Notes: generated by a model from the letters alone, not told the origin. A DNA stretch of 64,000 nucleotides from Metellina segmentata (GCA_947359465.1 OX375873.1:131270899-131334898), one strand, 5' to 3'; counted from the stretch's first letter, positions 22,205 to 34,410 are shown. Numbers and translations are program-made.

Positions 22205-22480
22205 GTTTGTCTGACAGTCTAATAGTATAACCGGAAAGATGGGAGTTCGAATCTAATCAAAGACTGTCGTGTACAAAGAGAGCTGGTTCGCTTTAAATCC
22301 GTCGTAGCCTCCTATGTCCTCAGGTTAGCGAGTTTGAAAGTTTGAAGAGGGGTCCTGTTTGAAGTCGTCATCTGACCGTGGTTCAAAATTACGTGGTGTT
22401 GTCTTCGGATCTTTGCCTTTAGGATGGATCCCAGACCTTCGTCAGTGGCCCGTTGAGTTGTTCCAATTCAACGTTAATAA
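22205..22480 (+). mobile_element. SINE A, old subfamily
   Basis: Contains GAGTTCGAATCTAATC (B box), then GTCATCTGACCGTGGTTC, AAAATTACGTGGTGTTGTC and a CGTTAATAA end, all diagnostic for SINE A. Diverged, so an older insertion than those at 36 or 44 kb. Confidence 0.75.
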
Positions 22481-22555
22481 GCATATATAAATATAAAATA
22501 CAGGCGAATAGTCTTGAAGTAGAAATAAAATATGAAACTATCAGCAGTACTTTAA

Positions 22556-22769
22556 CACTCCAAGCAGTTTCTATAAAGTATCATCGACCATCAAGATCTG
22601 GTCGGTTTTTCTAATGACGAGATATCTTGTCATCAGTATATTACCGTTTTTTACTATGGCTAGATAAAGATATGCTTAGCTTTCTTTTAATGACAAGATA
22701 TCTCGCCCATCAAAATCTGGTCAGTTTTGTCAACGACGACGTATCTCGTCGAGACAACCACCTGCAGGA
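22556..22769. mobile_element. Palindromic piggyBac-like MITE, copy P3
   Basis: TTAA at both sides (22552-22555 and 22770-22773). Left end CACTCCAAGCAGTTTC; modules CATCAAGATCTGGTCGG, ATGACGAGATATCTTGTC and GACAAGATATCTCGCC; right end GTATCTCGTCGAGACAACC. About 214 bp, close to P11 (206 bp) and P1 (243 bp), so this is probably near the unexpanded family length. Confidence 0.75.
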
Positions 22770-22945
22770 TTAACTGAGACATATTCAACTCCTTAAAAAG
22801 AGAATTTGAAAGAAAGCAGCGACTTCCACTTCACCCTGAAGAAGAAATCAGACTGCACAGTGCACACTGAGTCAAAGGTCAATCGGTCAGGTATAGCATG
22901 ATGCGTCTCCAGTTGCCGACTGACATCACTCCGCTTAGAGAAGTA

Positions 22946-23516
22946 CACTACCCTACAACAATGGACCGGAAGCCAGTGGATTTACATAAAATCCGACTAC
23001 TTGTTTGGGGGTGTTTTTCGTGGTATGGTCTGGGACCTTTACATGTTCTTCCTGGTAAATTGAACGCCGATGCCTAAATGAACATTTTGGACAATCAGGT
23101 TCTTCCTACGCTCTGGCAATTTGATGGAATGGACGAATGTTACTTCCAAGACAACATTGTTCAATGTCATGTTGCAGCCTCTGTGAAGCAGTGGTATCAA
23201 GATATGAATATAAAACGTCTTCCCTAACCTGCTCAGAGTCCCGACCTAAACCCCATAGAACATTTGTGGGACGCGTTAGAGCGACACGTACGGACCAGGG
23301 AAGCACGTCCGAAATTTACCGCTGAGCTGGCGACATTCTTGCAGCAGGAATGGACGCAAATACCCATAGCTGTGCATCAAAACCTTGTTGAAAGTAAGCC
23401 CAGAAGGGTTGCTAGTGTAATTGCAGCACGTGGGGGGACCATCGCCCTATTAACGCATGTATTCTTTCTCTTATACCATCACATCTTGCTGTCCGGTCCA
23501 TTATTGTAGTGTAGTG
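22946..23516 (+). pseudogene. Tc1 family 2 transposase, internally deleted copy 1
   Basis: Complete by its ends: TA (22944-22945), CACTACCCTACAACAATGG at the left, its complement CCATTATTGTAGTGTAGTG at the right, then TA (23517-23518). The inside encodes only the C-terminal half: LLVWGCFSWYGLGPLHVLPG, then CYFQDN (second catalytic D), CHVAASVKQWYQD, then PAQSPDLNPIEHLWDALERH with the third acidic residue in the PIEHLWD block, then ATFLQQEWTQIPIAVHQNLV and RRVASVIAARGG. Stops interrupt at about 23075 and 23226. The first catalytic D and the DNA-binding region are deleted. A different family from the Tc1 copies at 4, 6.6, 13.5, 51.8 and 63.3 kb. Confidence 0.85.
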
Positions 23517-23518
23517 TA

Positions 23519-24108
23519 TATGTCGTTATAAAAACTCCCAGGTTTTTTGCAAAAATGGACAGCTATTTATCTCAGGTGCGATAGTAATTCAACTAACTAC
23601 ATACTACCTGACAAATTTCAAAATGGAATTTGCTAAGTAAAAGCAATTGCTAGTGAGCAATATTATTAAAAGAAATCATGTTCTGGATTCTAGCCTATGC
23701 TTATATTTATAAAAAATGTGTAACCTCTTCATTAGATGAAACAGAATTCCCGGGTGTAAATTACAAGTAGAGTATTTTTTTATATCATCAAGTGAAACAA
23801 CTGTAAGTTAGATATATTCTTAAACGTACTGAGAAAACTGATAATTCCGTAGAGAAATAAAGTCTTCTAACATAAATACTACAGTTTATGTTATGAAATA
23901 GTTGAATACCTACATACATAAAAATATAATAATTCTATTTGGTTTAATTTAGTCTGATATCACGATTTACAAGTTATTATTTAGCATAGAAATAATCGTG
24001 TAATATCTTTCAATAACAAACCACTAAATTGTTATAATGTGTACTAAATAGTCATATTCGATACACAGAATGCTACAAAACACCATCAAATATCCTTTTA
24101 TACGGAAA
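23519..24108. other. AT-rich, no recognised feature
   Basis: No coding or repeat signal noted. Confidence 0.45.
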
Positions 24109-24691
24109 CTATGGGGCAAGTCAGCACGGCGTTGCCGTGAAAGTATTTTTCGTGTCCTTACTGCAACTGAAAACATTAAAAGAAAAAACAAGAATTAAAA
24201 AAAAAATCCCACATTCACCCGACATGACACAGGCATGTCGCAAATTCGCATAAAATTCGGACTACCTGAGGTATCGATCTGGTGTAAAATTTTCCGTAGA
24301 TCTCAAATTCGTTGAAATTTTTAATCTTTGTTTAAGGATCACAAATATAGAAACTTGTACTAAAGAATAAAACAGAAATAAACGCCAGTCAAAATGTTTA
24401 TTTGTTTTGTTTCGCTTCGCTGGACTTGTTTCTGTTCATGAAACAAAAGGAAAAATAAATTTAGAATCTATTATATCTTCACACTGTAGCCATTCTAGGA
24501 AAACAAATAATAAATAAATGCCCATAAATTAATTAACAAATGTTCCAGATTAAATTTTAATATTCGTGCTTCGCATAAAATTCGCAAGAAATCTTGCCAA
24601 ATTTCATTATTTTAAAGTCCTTTAGATTTGTCTGGACACCATACGTATTTGTACGGACACCTTACGACATTTTATTTTATAATATTAGAGA
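24109..24691 (-). mobile_element. Non-autonomous Helitron, family I copy 5
   Basis: Minus-strand 5' end A|TCTCTAATATTATAAAATA at 24691. The 3' end has CACGGCAACGCCGTGCTGAC but the last bases read CATAGT rather than CTAGT, so the terminus is slightly decayed. Interior blocks match the other copies. About the same size as copy 4. Confidence 0.7.
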
Positions 24692-26430
24692 TAAGACACT
24701 GCTTGCGAAAAAACCATTGCGTAATTATTTAAGGTTTGTAAGTCACACTGTATGTTGTAAGCACAATTCTCTTAAGAAATGTATCTCTCTACCAATTTAA
24801 TCAAACGTTGGCACGTATTTGTTACTTTATTTACCTAACATTTTACAGTTCGTTATATCAATCAGTCGGTTAATTGTAACTAAATAAAAGTTATTTGAGT
24901 TAGATTAATTCGCTGCCGAAGTGCGTTTATTTCTTATTAGAAATACCTATGAGAATACATGCTTCAAAAGATACATCGTCACATTTCGTGAAGGAAGTAA
25001 TACTTACCTTCGCGAATTTATACGCGGATATAAAGCATTTAAGTAAGTTTCCATGTCCCATTAAGATAAACATAATTGCAGCATTTCAAGAGGGAGTCCT
25101 CTAGCGTATAGTTGGTCCCTGTTTTAATGGTTAAATTATACATATTTGCTTAAAAGAACTTTAATACACATCTCGAGATGAGAGTTAGTAACATTTAAGA
25201 TGAATAAGCCACTTCTAAACGAAATGACTTTATTCTTCACGTTGCAGTTTACTCAAGGAAGTTTCTGAGCAGGCATTGTTGACCTAATATTTTAGCAACT
25301 AGCTGCAGTCTTATGGTTTGGAAGACGTTGTACATTACCTTTACAGCGCGTTTTAAAATTATTGCAGTAAATGTCACATTTTGACTTCAATACGTCCTTA
25401 AAATCGGATTAGTATTGGGGACACGCACGAAAATTCTAGCGTTAGAAAAAGCGTTACAACTGTTTTGAAATGCGATTTCAGTACTAGAAGAAACATTCAG
25501 AAGATAAATACAGCGTCGGTGGATAAAAGATTTCTGCTTCATTCAATCCGTGGTCCAACGTCAGGTAATAGTATTCATGTGAAAACTAAGGTTTGTGTCC
25601 TTGACATAACCTACCAATTATTTCAATCAAGCATTACGACTTTTTTCTGGAGCAAAAGTTGTACTTATATATTAGATTTAAAAGGTTTTTGACTTTAAAA
25701 TCCAATTTTCTACAGTAGTTCTTCGGTCTGTACCTAAGCTTATTTCAATTTGAAAAATTCAGATTAGTCTTATTAATCATCAAATTTGGACATAATTATC
25801 TAATTAGTATGCTTTTTGAACAGTGATTTCTCAGATTTTAATTTGTTCAGCTATACAATTCCACTTGGCAATTATTCTTAATATTATTCATCATATTTTT
25901 ACACTCTATCAAGTTGTTAGGGAGGATAGGTGTTTTATCCAATTTTTTCACCAAAGAAGTCTGAACAAATCAAGGTTTTATCAGGAATTTTGACGCATAA
26001 AAATCATTTAAAAATTAATTTCTCAACCAAGAACTTTGAGTGAACTACAACGGATCTACTGTATTACAGATTAGAATGTTACAAAAATAATTAAAACATA
26101 ATTTTCTTGTTGAGTTATCGTTGTTTGAACACACATTTTATTGTATTGCAAAAACTCTGTTCTTTAAACTTAATTTTTTGGGTTTTAGAAACATGTTTGT
26201 ACATGGTGACAGTACCTAACGATAACCTTTGTAACTAGAAAATTATTTTATACGTAGTGGAACTTGGTATGGTTATAAAGCTAAGGAATTGGAAAATATT
26301 TTGAAATAATAAAAAATGCATAGTTATTCTAGTCAATTTTGTGATTACTAGTATAAACCTACACCTGCTATTTGAAATCCGATGTTTTAATGCATTACCG
26401 CTGTAAACATAAAGATAATTACATAATTTT
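24692..26430. other. AT-rich, no recognised feature
   Basis: No element ends or coding patterns found. A 75-codon plus frame (25465-25692) has no recognisable motif. Confidence 0.45.
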
Positions 26431-26640
26431 CAATAATTTAATACAAAATACCTTTAAATGCTTTTAAATAATTTAATAAAAAATACATTTAAATGCTTTT
26501 AAATAATTTAATAAAAAATACCTTTAAATGCTTTTAAATAATTTAATAAAAATGCATGACATTTCTTTTCAAAAATTTAGTAAAAATACTTGAAAATGTT
26601 TTTCTATAACCTAATAAAAAATACTTAAAACGTATTTTAT
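26431..26640 (+). repeat. 35-bp tandem repeat
   Basis: The unit CTTTAAATGCTTTTAAATA followed by ATTTAATAAAAAATA repeats at 26451, 26486 and 26521 (spacing exactly 35 bp) with near-identity, and decays into looser copies to about 26640. Confidence 0.85.
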
Positions 26641-29600
26641 AAAATAATTTGAAGTAAAAATGTATGTTTTTTATTTTGCAAAATGTAATCATGCGAGAAA
26701 TAATATGCTGTTTATGTGTGTGTGAACGGAAACACAACAAAGTCCGAACTCAAAAGAAATTACTCGCTTCCAGATAGATCTCAATATATTTCGAAATATT
26801 TCTAAAAATCAACTGGTAATATTTATACGTTGCACTTAATAGTGCCATAAAATATTTCTATATATTATAAATGTAATAACATTGTAACACAATCTGTTAT
26901 ATCAATATTTTGATCCTGTCAGAGTTACCGAGCAATATCTAATTTGATTGATAGTGTGTGTAGTAGTGACCAAGAACAGAACGACACTGCACACTAAATT
27001 GGACATGTATATTTTATTTATAATAAAATATAAAGTACCAATATACACGCCGTACCGTCCGGTACAAAACACGTCTGACTCTTCTGAATTGTACAGCAAT
27101 TCTATCTTTATTCGTATTCTTTTTCAGAATAGCACTCAATATTTCATGTTCTTAATGTTTTAAATTCATATTTTTAAGTATCAGATCTCAGGCACTGTCA
27201 TACATCGATGTTCATACACTAGAACCAGTAGCAACTACAACACGAGAACAACTGTTCAACTTATCTATGTTCGTAACCAACGAGGTGAAACACATAGAAT
27301 CATGACAGATCCTTTTTAATTAGTTTTTCATTTCTGATTAGTACTTTAGGTTTGAATCTGCGATGAATCCTAAACAATACTAAGCTGTATGTGTAGGTCA
27401 ATAGTTGATTACAATATCAATATTTCAGTCTGGCATCAATGTCTACGAATTCTAAATGAATACGATATATTCATTACAAATACAGATTTATAGTCTCTAT
27501 ATTATGTTTCGAAGTAAAAAGTTTTGAAATGTTTATTCAAAGGTTCCGTGGTGAGTCGTCTGATTATTTTCCAAATAAACAGCATAAATTAATTGTATTA
27601 TGAAATAAAAGAGGCCATTTTGTGAGGTGATTCGAAATTCCCAGAAAAAAATTTAAGGATGGTTGGATACAACATAAAACATTTTTTTTTTCTCGAAGAA
27701 TGTACATCTGCTACTGTTGTGTGTGGTATCTGGAAAGAGCTATTTGGAACATTTGAAAAACAAAAGCAGTTTTTAAAAACACTTTGTTATTTACAACGCG
27801 GATTTCGAGCTCGATGAATTCCCAGATGGCTAACGTTCATCGTAACCTATCGTGGGGTTACTGCAAAAAAATGATATACATATATTTTTTAAGTAAGAGT
27901 ATGTTTTTTACACACAATTGTGTACAGAATTTCAGCGGAAACAGGATATCAACTGTAAATTGTATTTGAAACTTATCAAGTACATGAGCAGCAGAAATAG
28001 TGAACAGCACCGTATTATATGTGTAAAAGTGTACTTAACACAAAAAATAAAATATGGAGTTATCTTGTTTTTGCACTAACCCGACTATATATCTACCAAT
28101 GGAAACTGTTACTCACAGTTTCTACCGTGAATGCATCTTCAATGTGCGAGTGCTAAACCATCCAACATTTGAGCATTTTCACCACTAGGTTTATGAAACC
28201 AGAACATTTCATTTCAAGAGGCACGATGTGGGTCGGCCGTAAATTTGGAGCACTCTAGAAAAGGAAAACAAAACATTATATCTAAGGTTATGGGATACCG
28301 GGCAAATAAAAGTAATCATTACGTACTTATCAGACATTATGGTATTAGTGTAATGCTCCTTCACATGTGAAATCCCAGTAACAAAGGACGGAGTTTAAAC
28401 AAAGAACGATTTTCAAACACGCGAAAGCACCCCGTAGTAGAGATGCAGAACAGTTGCAGACATACATTTTTTGACAAAAGATATTTATTTTAATGCAACT
28501 TACCACCCTTTAAAGTTTAGTATGTGAATTTCAAATCAGTCTTTATATGCAGGATCTTGGTAAAATTTTATTGTAAATGGAATTCATTTATGCAATATTG
28601 AAATATATCGTTTTTCCAAAATCCATTTTGATGATTTGAAACAACAATTTGTACTACGTTAATGATTATTACAGTTATCCGTACATGGATTCTAATAGAT
28701 TACATTTTATTTGCCTGAAAATGAATTGTGTAAACATAATAAATTTACACGGTGCTAGAAAAGCGTCATGTCCAAATTTGCGGGTTTTGAGTTATGTCTA
28801 CATATAACTTCAAAGTAATGAAAGTTATAAAGAAAAAAGTGAAATATTTTCTTGACAATACATGAAGATACATGTCGCAAAAATGTTTAAAAAAATTGAA
28901 CACCCAATGAATTTGTAAAAATTAAACCACAGTCATTAAATCACACACAAAATAATTTAAGCGATTGTAAAATCTAAATCTGTAATTGGAAAATCCACAT
29001 AGATTATGAACGGTGCTAAAACAATCGACTTCAAGATAATAAAACACTAAAGAAGTATTTGAAACTTTTCCAACAGCAAACATTAAACTTTTTCTTGTTA
29101 AAACGTCCTACTAGAAAGCAAAATCTTACAAGAATTAAATCATCTAAAATTAATTACCTTGAACTTAAAGAATTTTATATTTCCTTGCGCCATTTTACCG
29201 GGGATGTGAGAAATACCACATGTTATTTTTTTGTTCATTTTATTCCAGAGAAGAAAGGTTCCGGGAGAGTGTATCACAATCCCCTGTCACGCGACATGAA
29301 GGCAGGCTTATAAATCTGATAAGCAGCCACAATACCACTTAGTTTTTCAGTTTCTGTTTTTTCTTGCCACTAAAAGAGAAAAACGATACAGCTCGAGCAA
29401 ATTCCTTGTTAATAAATCTTCCATAGGAAAAGGCTCGCAATCTGTGCTCCGCCGTTCGACAGCTCGCAGTGCGCAGTTGATGAATGTGGGGCCCGGAGTT
29501 TTAGTTAAAATTGAAATGGAGTCGACGCTGTCCTTAGTACACAGTATCGTTACCTTGATCAATGACTCTGGCTTCACCCCACAAACGACGCACTAACGAA

Positions 29601-29717
29601 TAAATGAATACAAGAGCACGGGCGCGGAAATATATTTTCCACGCTAAGCACCCGGTGCCGGAGTCCGCGGATGGTTTATTGTGAACCGTGTGGGTTTTAA
29701 TTTTCTCCAAAGGAAGT
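26641..29717. other. No recognised feature
   Basis: Three kilobases without a repeat or gene I can name. From 29300 to 29700 the sequence becomes less AT-rich (CCCGGAGTTTTAG, GGCGCGGAAATA) and may be older unique DNA. An 84-codon frame (29059-29313) and a 76-codon minus frame (29347-29577) show no motif. Confidence 0.4.
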
Positions 29718-32420
29718 CCTTTTATGGAGTTTATGTGTAAATTGGGTGCTGGTTTTCAGCACATCCCCTGCAAAACAAAGTATGCGAGATTTACTACAAA
29801 ACAATATATTGTTAAACCCCCGTGTTGGGTGTATCAACGAAGTATTAGTCATTAAAAGCAAAACTGGAAAGATGGATTGATTTTATGGAGTTTGGGTGCT
29901 GGTTTTCAGCACATCCCTACAAAATTAATTATTCGAGATTTACTACAAAACAACATATTGTTAAATCCCCCTGTTGTCTGTCTCAACGAGGCATCTAGTC
30001 ATTAAAAGCAAAACTGACTAGATGGATGGATTTTATGGAGTTTGGTTATTGGTTTTCAACACATCCCCTACAAAACAAATTGTTCGAGATTTACAACAAA
30101 ACAATATATTGTTAAATCCCCCTGTTGGCTGTCTCGACGAAGTATTAGTCATTAGAACCAAAACTGACCAGATGGATGAATTTTATGGAGTTTGGGTGCT
30201 GGTTTTCAGCACATCACTACAAAACAAATTATTCAAGATTTACTACAAAACAACATATTGTTAAATCCCCCTGTTGTCTGTCTCAACGAGGCATCTAGTC
30301 ATTAAAAGCAAAACTGACTAGATGGATGGATTTTATGGAGTTTGGTTATTGGTTTTCAACACATCCCCATCAAAACAAATTGTTCGAGATTTACAACAAA
30401 ACAATATATTGTTAAATCCCCCTGTTGGCTGTCTCGACGAAGTATTAGTCATTAGAACCAAAACTGACCAGATGGATTGATTTTATGGAGTTTGGGTGCT
30501 GGTTTTCAGCACATCCCTACAAAATTAATTATTCGAGATTTACTACAAAACAACATATTGTTAAATCCCCCTGTTGTCTGTCTCAACGAGGCATCTAGTC
30601 ATTAAAAGCAAAACTGACTAGATGGATGGATTTTATGGAGTTTGGTTATTGGTTTTCAACACATCCTCTACAAAACAAATTGTTCGAGATTTACTACAAA
30701 ACAACATATTGTTAAATCCCCCTGTTGGCCTTCTCGACAAAGTATCTAGTCATTAGAACCAAAACTGACCAGATGGATGAATTTTATGGAGTTTGGGTGC
30801 TGGTTTTCAGCACATCACTACAAAACAAATTATTCGAGATTTACTACAAAACAACATATTGTTAAATCCCCCTGTTGTCTGTCTCAACGAGGCATCTAGT
30901 CATTAAAAGCAAAACTGACTAGATGGATGGATTTTATGGAGTTTGGTTATTGGTTTTCAACACATCCCCTACAAAACAAATTGTTCGAGATTTACTACAA
31001 AACAACATATTGTTAAATCCCCCTGTTGGCCGTCTCGACAAAGTATCTAGTCATTAGAACCAAAACTGACCAGATGGATGAATTTTATGGAGTTTGGGTG
31101 CTGGTTTTCAGCACATCACTACAAAACAAATTATTCAAGATTTACTACAAAACAACATATTGTTAAATCCCCCTGTTGTCTGTCTCAACGAGGCATCTAG
31201 TCATTAAAAGCAAAACTGACTAGATGGATGGATTTTATGGAGTTTGGTTATTGGTTTTCAACACATCCCCTACAAAACAAATTGTTCGAGATTTACAACA
31301 AAACAATATATTGTTAAATCCCCCTGTTGGCTGTCTCGACGAAGTATTAGTCATTAGAACCAAAACTGACCAGATGGATTGATTTTATGGAGTTTGGGTG
31401 CTGGTTTTCAGCACATCCCTACAAAATTAATTATTCGAGATTTACTACAAAACAACATATTGTTAAATCCCCCTGTTGTCTGTCTCAACGAGGCATCTAG
31501 TCATTAAAAGCAAAACTGACTAGATGGATGGATTTTATGGAGTTTGGTTATTGGTTTTCAACACATCCCCTACAAAACAAATTGTTCGAGATTTACAACA
31601 AAACAATATATTGTTAAATCCCCCTGTTGGCTGTCTCGACGAAGTATTAGTCATTAGAACCAAAACTGACCAGATGGATTGATTTTATGGAGTTTGGGTG
31701 CTGGTTTTCAGCACATCCCTACAAAATTAATTATTCGAGATTTACTACAAAACAACATATTGTTAAATCCCCCTGTTGTCTGTCTCAACGAGGCATCTAG
31801 TCATTAAAAGCAAAACTGACTAGATGGATGGATTTTATGGAGTTTGGTTATTGGTTTTCAACACATCCCCATCAAAACAAATTGTTCGAGATTTACAACA
31901 AAACAATATATTGTTAAATCCCCCTGTTGGCTGTCTCGACGAAGTATTAGTCATTAGAATCAAAACTGACCAGATGGATTGATTTTATGGAGTTTGGGTG
32001 CTGGTTTTCAGCACATCCCTACAAAATTAATTATTCGAGATTTACTACAAAACAACATATTGTTAAATCCCCCTGTTGTCTGTCTCAACGAGGCATCTAG
32101 TCATTAAAAGCAAAACTGACTAGATGGATGGATTTTATGGAGTTTGGTTATTGGTTTTCAACACATCCCCTACAAAACAAATTGTTCGAGATTTACTACA
32201 AAACAACATATTGTTAAATCCCCCTGTTGGCCGTCTCGACAAAGTATCTAGTCATTAGAACCAAAACTGACCAGATGGATGAAATTTATGGAGTTTGGAT
32301 GCTGGTTTTCAGCTCATCCACTACAAAACAAATTGTTCAAGAGTTACAACAAAAATTTAAAGACCGACAGTTTGTAAGTTTAACACTCCTGTTGGTTGTT
32401 TCGACGAGGTATCTAGTCAA
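29718..32420 (+). repeat. 150-bp satellite with dimeric higher-order structure
   Basis: About 18 monomers start with TTTTATGGAG at 29721, 29881, 30031, 30181 and so on every 150-151 bp to 32283. Two alternating types are clear: A (GGGTGCTGGTTTTCAGC) at 29881, 30181, 30481, 30782, 31083, 31383, 31683, 31983, 32283, and B (GGTTATTGGTTTTCAAC) at 30031, 30331 and so on, so the true unit is about 300 bp. A monomers fall into two subtypes (CAAAATTAATTATTCGAG and CAAAACAAATTATTC), showing a further layer. Every monomer holds TTAAATCCCCCTGTTGG, GTCTCGACGAAGTAT and AAAACTGACCAGATGGATG, which match the end and first module of the palindromic MITE. The last monomer decays at 32340-32420. Confidence 0.95.
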
Positions 32421-32620
32421 AAGAAAAAACTGACTAGATCTTGATAGACAGTATGTCTTGTCTTCAGAAGAAGAAACAAATTGTTCAGAACTTTTCGTCA
32501 TCTTCAAAAATTCTGTAATATCGTGATGTGATCACAGTGTAATGACGATATATCTTCATTAGCAGGATTCATCCGCACTTGATGGACGAAATATCTCGTC
32601 GAAACCACTTGGTTGGTCAA
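32421..32620. mobile_element. Palindromic MITE right part adjoining the satellite
   Basis: Immediately after the array come GACTAGATCTTGATAGAC, then TAATGACGATATATCTTC, then GATGGACGAAATATCTCGTC and GAAACCACTTGG, the ordinary right half and end of the palindromic MITE. The array and this piece thus appear to be one element whose left part has been amplified. The TTAA at the right end is not preserved (TCAATC). Confidence 0.65.
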
Positions 32621-32904
32621 TCCTAGAAACCAACAGGGAACTAGGAAACCTGACTAGGAAATAACCTTTCAATAGAGTCGAGAAGGGCAAGTGCAAAATC
32701 AAATGTTCAAAGTTCGTATTGAATCAACTGCCTAATTCGTATTGTTCGTATTGAATAACTGCCTAAAAATGAACCAATAATTTTTCTATTTGTTCATATT
32801 TGTATTGCTTCATATTTGTATATGACACATTGCCAGACCCTTTGCCAAATGTGTTTGCACTCTTATTTTTATAACACTCCAAGAGGTTTTAGTAGGCAGC
32901 GCAG

Positions 32905-33045
32905 TTTCGATTCCTATTCCTCCCTGAATTTATTTTTCTCTTCCGTGTTACAAAGCTTTCATTGTGTGTGTTTGTCCATTATTTAAAGTTGACTGTATTG
33001 TGTTTGGCGCACTTTAATCAAACATTGCACTTGTGCCTTTGAACG
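32905..33045 (+). mobile_element. SINE B 3' part
   Basis: TTTCTCTTCCGTGTTAC, then CATTGTGTGTGTTTGTCC, GTATTGTGTTTGGCGC and a CAACCAACCAA tail match SINE B. Confidence 0.55.
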
Positions 33046-33150
33046 TAATGCAACCAACCAATCAAGTAGTTTCCACGAGATATCTTGTCCATCTTGATCT
33101 TACCAATTTTGATAATGACGATATATATCGATATTGCTGATTTTATATTT
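33046..33150. mobile_element. Palindromic MITE, left part (P4)
   Basis: CAATCAAGTAGTTTCCACG, then AGATATCTTGTCCATC and ATTTTGATAATGACGATA. The right half is missing or diverged beyond 33150. Confidence 0.55.
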
Positions 33151-33246
33151 TTTAATGTTATATATAGTATACGTCACATTGTAATACCATCTCATCTATA
33201 ATTTAAGAACGCAAATATGGATGACATTTATGTTAAACTGCTTTAT

Positions 33247-33459
33247 CTCTCGAAGTGGTTTCGACGAGATATCTCGTCCAACAAAATCTGACCAATCTTG
33301 ATAATGACAAGATACCTTGTCTTACAAATATTTCTGATTTCTTTATGACTACGAGATCATGATCTGGTCAGTTTCATTCTAATGACGAGATATCTCGTCC
33401 ATCAAGATCTGGATTTTTTTTGGTAATGACGAGACATCCTTAGAACTACCAGGGGGAGC
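33247..33459. mobile_element. Palindromic piggyBac-like MITE, copy P5
   Basis: Left TTAT, then CTCTCGAAGTGGTTTCGACG, AGATATCTCGTCC; later CATGATCTGGTCAG and ATGACGAGATATCTCGTCC; right end near CCAGGGGGAGC. Two perfect GACGAGATATCTCGTC palindromes remain. About 213 bp. Confidence 0.7.
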
Positions 33460-33757
33460 ATTTTTCAAATCAAGAAGAATCGAAATGTATGGATGGTCAA
33501 AAGTGTGATGATTTGTGTTTTTCCTATATTTTTTGTTGTTCATATTTTGCCTTATGTTTGCATAAACTATTTTTAAAGACATTGCGACAAGTTTTAACGA
33601 TAATCGGTCTAACCTAAACGGACAGTCTAACCTAAGGGGATAATCGATAACGATAAAAAACTATACAACGATAATTGGTCAGGGTCAGTATATTTAACAT
33701 TTGGAATACAACTGTTATTTCAGAAACCTACAAAAACAGCAAGACTGATATAAGGTA

Positions 33758-34410
33758 CTAGGGGGGCCTGCCCCCTGCTCGCTAACGCTCGCCAACCCCC
33801 GGAGGATTGCTTCGCAATCCTCATTGGTTCGCTGCGCGAACCTATGCTCGCTTCGCTCGCCTCAATGAAGACATGTGTCCTAGCAGAAGGGATTGTTTAC
33901 AAAATATATTACCAAAAAATTTTTTTTTCAAATCTAAATTTGCTGTATTACAGAAAAAATATATACAGTATATCTAAAATCAGAATTCAAATGAAAACTT
34001 TGCGCAAATTTTGACTCGAAATGTGACCGTTGCTTTGGAAATTGAATACCCAGCATGTTGTTTGTGTGTACATTTTCCTAGCACTCAAACGACCCACACT
34101 TTTTCATTGAGTTTGTTGCCGAAAGTTGTAGTGCAAGCGTCTTGTTGAACTATAATTGTTGGACCTGAAAAGGACCGTTTTTTAAATGGCCCTGAAAAGA
34201 TCCTCCGCTTTCTTTGATTTCTATTATAAACTAACTGCAACAGCTCATTTAAATTTCCTTTTTTTTTTCAATAAAATTTCATCCGATAACGCTATAAATT
34301 CAATCGATGCGCGAGACTTCGCGATAAACAAACAATCGTACAGTGTTGCCAAAACGCGTTTACAAATAACGTCTTTTTTGCGTGCCACGTAAGAGAATTA
34401 TATATATAGA
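33758..34410 (-). mobile_element. Helitron family II, full-length non-autonomous copy
   Basis: Minus strand: A|TCTATATATATAATTCTC at 34410 and, at the 3' end, GGGGGCAGGCCCCCCTAG|T at 33758. Both ends match the Helitron rule (host A before, T after, no duplication). Next to the 3' end are four palindromes in a row: GCTCGCTAACGCTCGC-like, GGATTGCTTCGCAATCC, GGTTCGCTGCGCGAACC and GCTCGCTTCGCTCGC. No Rep/helicase coding. A 68-codon frame (34186-34392) has no motif. 653 bp; the copy at 11.8-12.1 kb shares the 3' half. Confidence 0.8.

Noticed and set aside
29718..32420. Regular repeats resembling a CRISPR array
   Set aside because: The repeats are 150 bp and contiguous without unique spacers, and the genome is eukaryotic.
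30022..32433. Open frames of 68-80 codons in the satellite
   Set aside because: They follow the monomer and break with single-base changes; the repeat period, not coding selection, explains them.
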